From: Thozetella sp. PMI_491
Lineage: Eukaryota; Ascomycota; Sordariomycetes; Chaetosphaeriales; Chaetosphaeriaceae
NCBI GenBank assembly: GCA_021432635.1
Contig: MU270045.1
Span: forward strand, 460,867 to 524,866
Direction: 5' to 3'
DNA length: 64,000 bases
A model generated the notes under the pieces. The model was given only the letters and a program-made list of their open reading frames with translations. It was not told the DNA's origin and did not search any database. The translations under genes were made by a program, and so were the position numbers. Position 1 is the stretch's first letter. Each line of letters starts with the position of its first letter. Shown here piece after piece: positions 58,733-64,000 of the stretch.

Positions 58733-60000
58733 ATGGAGCCCAGCGATGCCTCCTCTCAGTACGATGTTGGCGACGGCGCCATGGTCGGGCGCGCGCGCCG
58801 CATGTCTATGGAAGAGGACAACTACTACCGCGAGCTCATGACCTCGCGCCCCGCCAAACCGCCTAGCTACGAGTCGGCATTAAAGGCGGCGCTGGCGGCC
58901 CAGAGAAGGGAAGAGCGCTTGGCAAAGGAAAGCGCGACCGGCTTCCCGCGCCTCCCGCTGGAGGAGAGGCTACCCCAGTACTCGTGTGACGTGCACATGG
59001 AGGGTGTGTTCATGCGAAAGCTCGAGATTGAGGAGACGATCAAGCGGGCCGAGTATCGCAACTGGCAGATGATGTATGTCGAGCTGCATGGCACCGCACT
59101 CAACGTATACAACGTGAAGAAGGAGAGGGCCTGGTTCTCGGCAAAGACAGACGGGCCGAACGTCTCGCCCGACAATCCTCCTTGGGTTAAAAAGGGGTCT
59201 CTGGAGAGGAGCTACAGCCTGATACACGCGGATGCCGGCATAGCCGCCGACTACAAGAAGTCAGTTGTCCCCTTGACCTGCTAATGAGGCCCTCACGTTT
59301 TGCTCCTCCGCTAACGCTAACGCAATGGGGATACAGGCGGCGATATGTTATCCGTATACGGGCTGAGACAGACCAGTTTCTGCTCTCATGCGTCGAGCTG
59401 CCTACCTTCGTTGAGTGGCTCGATGCCCTTTTCGCAGCCATCAGCGTCGCCGCCCCCATCGACGAACGCGACTTCCCTAGAGACCAGAGCATACCGCGAA
59501 TACAGAGGATACGTTGGTTGCGAGGTCAACGGCCCCGGTTAGAGGACAACAGCACCGGGTTCCCAATGATTAGCGAACGACGGCAAGAAGACGGCTTCGG
59601 CGACGACGACGACACGGAGGAGGGAGTGGTCGACGCTGACGGCGAAGGGGTCGAGATGCCCGAGGATGGCAGCAACGGTGTGACGCCGCCGTTTCAGCAC
59701 CCTGTTGTTGGCCGACTATCGACGACGAGTTACCCGAATGAAAATATCGACCCGGACACAGGCAAGTGGGCGCCGCGGCATCTGTGGACGTCGACACACG
59801 ACCATTTATACGCAAAGCTCTGCTACGCTGTCCTGCTATTCAAGAGCCCCCGGAAAAGCAACTACATCATCGCCAAGGGCAAGCAGTGGGCCGTCGACTG
59901 GAGCACTGGCCGCATGGCTCGGGTGCTACCCCCTTCCTATGGCGAGGTCGAGCTGTACGGACCGTGGCAGACCATCCACACGGAAAACAGATTTATTTGA
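58733..60000 (+). CDS. PH-domain protein of unknown role, 396 aa
   Basis: Exons 58733-59259 and 59337-60000; the junction restores K-R-R-Y in phase. A helical N-terminal part (about 25-80) contains PAKPPSYESALKAAL, a PPSY-type motif that can bind WW domains or ubiquitin ligases. A PH domain spans about 85-212: a first strand with DVHMEGVFMRK, the block NWQMMYVELHGTALNVY, and a C-terminal helix FVEWLDALFAAI with the invariant Trp at 203. An acidic Asp/Glu linker follows, then a conserved-looking end with YAVLLFKSPRKSNYIIAKGKQW. PH domains bind phosphoinositides or protein partners, so membrane recruitment is likely. The PPSY motif plus PH domain suggests a trafficking or signalling adaptor, which is inference. 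Confidence 0.85.
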
Positions 60001-60866
60001 TTGGTCTGGTCCTGCCGCGGCCGGGGAAGGGAGGCGTCATACGAGCCCGGCGTGCCAGGGCGAGACACTAAAAAGGGCAACCCAAGACTTTCTATGTCAG
60101 GTCGGCGACGGCAGCAACTCATGGCGGCGGTGCGTGGTTTTTTGTTTTGCTTTGCATTTTCGGGACTTAAAAAGAGAAGGCGATCTAAAGGGGCGGGTGT
60201 CTGACTGGGTTTATGTCTTGCATCACATACCTCGGGAAAGGGGCAGGAGGTCACGGCATCAGGGCCACGTTCCTGGGTGCATTGCGCTGCGATTGGTTCG
60301 GCATCCATGACCAGGGGGGCGACCGTAATCCGGTCTCGGGACGTGGTGGATGAGCATATACAGTGTGTTCCCTTTGTCATTATCGATACCTCGGTGGCTT
60401 GGTCACCTTCGCGTCTGCAGAGGCGGGGCGATGCGCTTTCTTGTTATCCTCTTTGGCCCGGCAGGCTCATCGGAAGGCCGTGAAGCGGAAGACATTTTTT
60501 TTTGTATATACCATTTGCCTTGAGATATAGCTGGATGGAGGGGACTGCGCTGTAAATATCCCCAAGATAACGAACTTCGTACCTACATAATGCACGCCCC
60601 CTTTTCGTGACCCCTGAATAACCCCCAATCTCCCATGATCGGCATGTTGTTGATCTATGAGAGACACACCTGACGATCCCACCGAGGAGCCATACTATGG
60701 AGCACCTAACTTGCGCCTTGCCTTGGCATAATTCCCTCCGATAGTAACTGTTCGCGGCCACACCTGAGAGGGGGCGAACGATGTTGTGCAAGCGAATAGC
60801 GCCCAACACGTAGTACAGCCTGGGATCAAGCCCTCGTGAGCAAATTCTTGACCAGCTGCCATCCCC
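60001..60866. other. Convergent intergenic spacer
   Basis: Shared 3' flank of the PH-domain gene (+) and NNF1 (-). No gene is supported. Confidence 0.65.
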
Positions 60867-61833
60867 TCATGTGCCTGACATCTCGACTTCGGCCGTCCTG
60901 GATTCCTTGGCCAGGTCCTCGACCACATCCTCCAGCAAGTCGTTCGCCCCATCCATGTCGCTAAGCACTTTCTCGACGCCGCCTAGCAACGCCTCGATCT
61001 CCCTCCTCTGGGCCTGGATCTCGTCGAACAGCTCTGCGTTGTGCGCCTGCATGGTCTGCAAACGCGCGTGTAGCTGGCTCTGCTGGGAGGCCAGGTGCGG
61101 CGCCAAGTGTGCTGCAAGGATATCGTCTGCGGGCAGAAGATGCAGGCTATGCGTTTTCGGATTAGGGCTTAGCGCTCGAACCATAGATAAGAACAAGACG
61201 GGGTTCCAACACAGGCACGACGAGGAACTGAGCAGGGTGCATTGGCGAGGCGCGACAGAGTGTGCCACTTACGGGACTGGAGCCGGTGTGCGTTGGGCAT
61301 CCCCTCCGCTCTCATCGCGACGGCGAGCGGCGTCGCTGATGAGAGACTCGAGCTCGTTGACCTTAGCAACGACGTTGCGGTTCTGAAGAACGGCGTCGAA
61401 CTCTCTCTGTGAAACAAGGCCCGCAGTTAGCGCTCGCTCTGCCCTTGTCCAATAGGGTCTCCTCCCCATGCCGGGCGAGCTGGCTACGACGTACGCTGCT
61501 CTTCTCGCCCAGTAAGCGCACCATCTGCTGCTGCACGGCCTGGAGGGTGCCCGGTGCATGCGTCGCGATGGTCGGGTAGCACGCTGAGAAGTTGACCCAA
61601 TTGATCTTCTCTAATGTCTGCTTGAGGCTCGTAGCAAAAACTTCCTGGAAGCGCGCCGCACGGGGTCCTGGTGTCACTGCTGTGTGCTTGCTCGGGAGGG
61701 GAGGTGATGCTGGCGCGGCATCGGTCATCTCTTGGTCGTTCACCTCGGCTGGTGTTGATTGTTGTGCTGACTCTGGTTGGGGCTCGTGGGCCTGCGCCGA
61801 CGCCGCTTTCGCCTCTTTGTGTCCAGTCGCCAT
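60867..61833 (-). CDS. NNF1: Kinetochore MIND complex subunit Nnf1
   Basis: Three minus-strand exons (61495-61833, 61273-61406, 60867-61146) encode 250 aa, a usual size for fungal Nnf1. After a disordered, Ala/Pro/Gln-rich 50-residue N-terminus comes the Nnf1 core: RFQEVFATSLKQTLEKINW, then FSACYPTIATHAPGTLQAV, and after intron 1 REFDAVLQNRNVVAKVNEL. The C-terminal 90 residues (exon 3) are predicted coiled coil, starting LHLLPADDILAAHLAPHL. Nnf1 joins Mis12/Mtw1, Dsn1 and Nsl1 to link centromeric CENP-C to the Ndc80 complex. The start is ATG 61833; the frame is open further upstream but without another ATG. The gene is in tandem with TAZ1, 490 bp apart. Confidence 0.85.
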
Positions 61834-62323
61834 CGCGATATCCGTTTGGCTGGCGACCTTGCGGTCGGGAAAGCACACACTGGTGGCAATGGAGGGGTCT
61901 GCTGATGTTTGAAGAGAGGAAGGAAGGAGGTGGAAGATGTGGAGAGAAAGGGGGGGGGTCAGAGTAGAATCAACGGTGGGCTAGGTATATACACACGCGT
62001 CCAGGCGCGACCGACCGTGAAAGGTGGGGGAGCCGCCCGGAGGGGGCGTTCGGTGCGGGACGGTTAGTTGGTGGGTCCGGGGCGGAATTCCATACCGGCC
62101 GGCCAGACAGCTTGCACGTAAGTATGTATTTTGCATCATCTTTCTTGCTTTGTCTATCCTGGCAGGTGTTTGTCTCGTGCTAGAGGTTACGATGGTGTCT
62201 TGCCGTATCTCCATCCTTGTCCCATTGGCGCCGTAGAATTTTTTAGCCTTGAATTTACTCAACACGCGCTATACAAGTATACTCATCGTGATTATTCAGC
62301 TCTGTCTTCTCTCGCTGGTTCTT
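61834..62323. other. Intergenic spacer, NNF1 promoter and TAZ1 3' flank
   Basis: 490 bp, with a G10 run near 61950-61959. No gene is seen. Confidence 0.65.
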
Positions 62324-63657
62324 TCAGTCCGAGCTAACTTGGCTACCATCTACACTACTCTTATATTTCTGTTGTTTGGGGCCTTTATCATCCAGTGCCC
62401 ATGTCTCAGCGTACGCGTAGGACGGGTCCGATTCCGAGTACCCTAACGACGCCCGCAGCTGAAGCACTGACTCTCGTACGCGCCGGGCCACCTCTATTCT
62501 AATTTCATCCGCCTCTTTACCGCACCGCAGATCCTCGTCTAGGAGCTCTCCTAGAATATCCGCATTCTGCACTGCTCTTCGTCGCTCGACTAAGCTTCGC
62601 CATCGTTGCCGCAAGTCCCCGAAAGTGGCCCCAAAGTCTAACTTCTCTCCAAAGGCGACGCGGATCTGCTTTCCGATCCTGGGGGCGAATCGAGGGAACT
62701 TGCGGTCTTCGTGCATTACGTGCTGGGTGCCATCGATGAACATGGGCACTACGTCAGGCGGCGGCTCAGCCTCAAGGATCAAGCGCGCAACGCCCCATTT
62801 AAAGTAGCGGACATCCGTCGTGGCGTGCTGATGGACCATGCCCTCTGGAAAGACGTGAACCCATGAGTGGCGGTTAGCAAGGTAAGATGAGGGTGCCACG
62901 CGAACTTCGTCGCCTATGGTGAACGTCAGCTGCCCGCTAGTGAACGGATCTAGGACTTCTGGGTTGCGAGGCGCCTCGGGGTGGGCGCCCAGAGATGCTG
63001 AGGCGCTATAAGGTTGCGAAGATAACAGCCTGATGGCTTGCGTTATGGAAGGCTGGAAGAGGCCGCCGTGCGGGGAGTGCTTGAGTCTATGTGTCGGCAG
63101 GACTTGTCCTGCCGTGAAAAAATCGTCTAGGAGCCTGCAATGGTACTTAGCTCCCCGGTATCGTCGTAGCGCACGCTGCACGCTCTCCAGCGAGCAGAAC
63201 CACGCACCTGTTTTTGAAGCATATGTCGTGAGCGCCGAGGCTCCATCGCAGGTTCGAAGGGCGGAAGGCATAGGATAGGGGGAGCACTCCCCAAATCACA
63301 GGATCATCAACTCTATACCATGGCTGTGGTGAGCTCGGGGATGGCGCGATGGGGAGCAGCACGGACACGGACGACACTCACACACTGATATGGTTGGACA
63401 CTGTTGCACGTCAGCGTTGAAGAGGGACACGCAGCATGTTCTTGTGTCTTGAGAGCAGGGTCCATACCCGTGATTAAACCTCGTTGTCTCCTGTCTGGGT
63501 CTTGCCGGCCGTCTAAGAGCTCAAGAAATCTTGGAAGCCCGACGACGTCGACTCGATTCAGTCCGAAGAGAAAGCACTTGGATACAAGTCCAGTCATGCC
63601 CATTACCATGGCAGAGGTCATGCGCCGTGGCAGACTCGGGGCCTGGGGAGCTGACAT
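62324..63657 (-). CDS. TAZ1: Tafazzin, cardiolipin-remodelling acyltransferase
   Basis: Four minus-strand exons (63468-63657, 63382-63400, 63208-63312, 62324-63134) give 374 aa. Exon 2 is only 19 nt and encodes the catalytic block VSNHISV. The acyltransferase motif NH-x4-D is H67...D72, split between exons 2 and 3. The tafazzin-specific blocks follow: DICFKN, GQVLPTHRLKHSPHGGLFQP (about 114-133) and the second acyltransferase motif FPEG at 200-203 with MVHQ after it. Tafazzin exchanges acyl chains on (monolyso)cardiolipin at the mitochondrial outer/inner membrane faces. An insertion of about 30 residues between the two motifs (SSQPYSASASLGAHPEAPRN) and the C-terminal 60 residues are less conserved in appearance. 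The start is ATG 63657, giving an N-terminus close to usual length. Confidence 0.92.
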
Positions 63658-64000
63658 AGTTGACCAAGTCCACGGCCCGCCCGGGTGCGCCGTCCTTAGA
63701 ATGTTCTTCTCTGATAGTTTCTCCTCCCCCCCTGCTTTACCCTGCCTGGCACGGTCGGGACTCAAAGTTGATCGCTGTGCATGACGGAAAGATGCGCACG
63801 TTAGGGTGCGATCAGAGAGCGAGTGAAAATGAGAGACACTAATGTTAACTCCGACAGATGATTGTGGGTGTGTATGCGTATGTGTGTGTATGTTTGTGTG
63901 AGTGTTAATTTTTTTTTTGGCTCTCCCCTGAGCAGGCGCGGATACGCGATCAGCGCCAAAGGCGCAGCCCTGCAGGAACTTGTTGGGGAAAGCCACCGTG
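63658..64000. other. 5' flank of TAZ1 with GT-rich microsatellite
   Basis: Contains an imperfect (TGTG/TATG) tract at about 63866-63902 and a T10 run at 63909-63918. No gene is seen before the window edge. Confidence 0.65.

Overview
The window is nuclear DNA of a filamentous ascomycete (Pezizomycotina, most likely a sordariomycete; this is inferred from gene content and style, not from a search). It is GC-rich. Genes are broken by short GT-AG introns, mostly about 50-115 bp, with CTAAC/CTGAC-like branch sites close to the acceptor. Homopolymers and microsatellites are common between genes. I rebuilt 16 protein-coding genes; every multi-exon model keeps its reading frame across all junctions. 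I found no convincing tRNA, rRNA, transposon, virus-like element, CRISPR array or secondary-metabolite cluster.

Layout, left to right. 1-5.5 kb has no recognised gene and leads into a Far1/Ste5-like pheromone-MAPK scaffold (5568-9362, +). A siderophore-iron MFS transporter (11526-13548, +) converges on a saccharopine dehydrogenase-like oxidoreductase (13858-15925, -). Then come ribosomal protein eL43 (17415-18356, +), a RING+PHD protein of the Asr1/PHRF1 type (20535-22876, +) and mitochondrial ribosomal protein mL46 (23871-25110, +). The middle holds four minus-strand genes: a 670-aa low-complexity protein (26161-28173), a small secreted protein (31855-32484), a two-exon unknown (34397-35394) and a secreted GH5 endo-beta-1,6-glucanase-like enzyme (36440-38104). 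The last is divergent from a cytochrome b561 protein with a long disordered tail (39529-42156, +). A Zn2Cys6 transcription factor follows (43012-45166, -). The right third is sparse: an NTF2+RRM protein of the Nxt3/Bre5/G3BP type (51336-53210, +) sits alone between gaps of 6.2 and 5.5 kb, followed by a PH-domain protein (58733-60000, +), kinetochore protein Nnf1 (60867-61833, -) and tafazzin (62324-63657, -).

The genes do not form one pathway. They are mostly conserved housekeeping and signalling genes (ribosome, mitochondrial ribosome, cardiolipin remodelling, kinetochore, mating MAPK scaffold, RNA-binding/deubiquitination cofactor), with a few interacting with the environment (iron-siderophore uptake, glucan hydrolysis, small secreted protein). 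I see no clearly new multi-gene system. The most notable signals are inside genes: a degenerate MIDAS in the Far1 VWA domain, YSPA-centred repeats in the RING/PHD protein, a 19-nt micro-exon carrying tafazzin's catalytic His, three Gly/Ala-rich hydrophobic patches in the cytochrome b561 tail, and a Zn2Cys6 motif split by a 353-bp intron.
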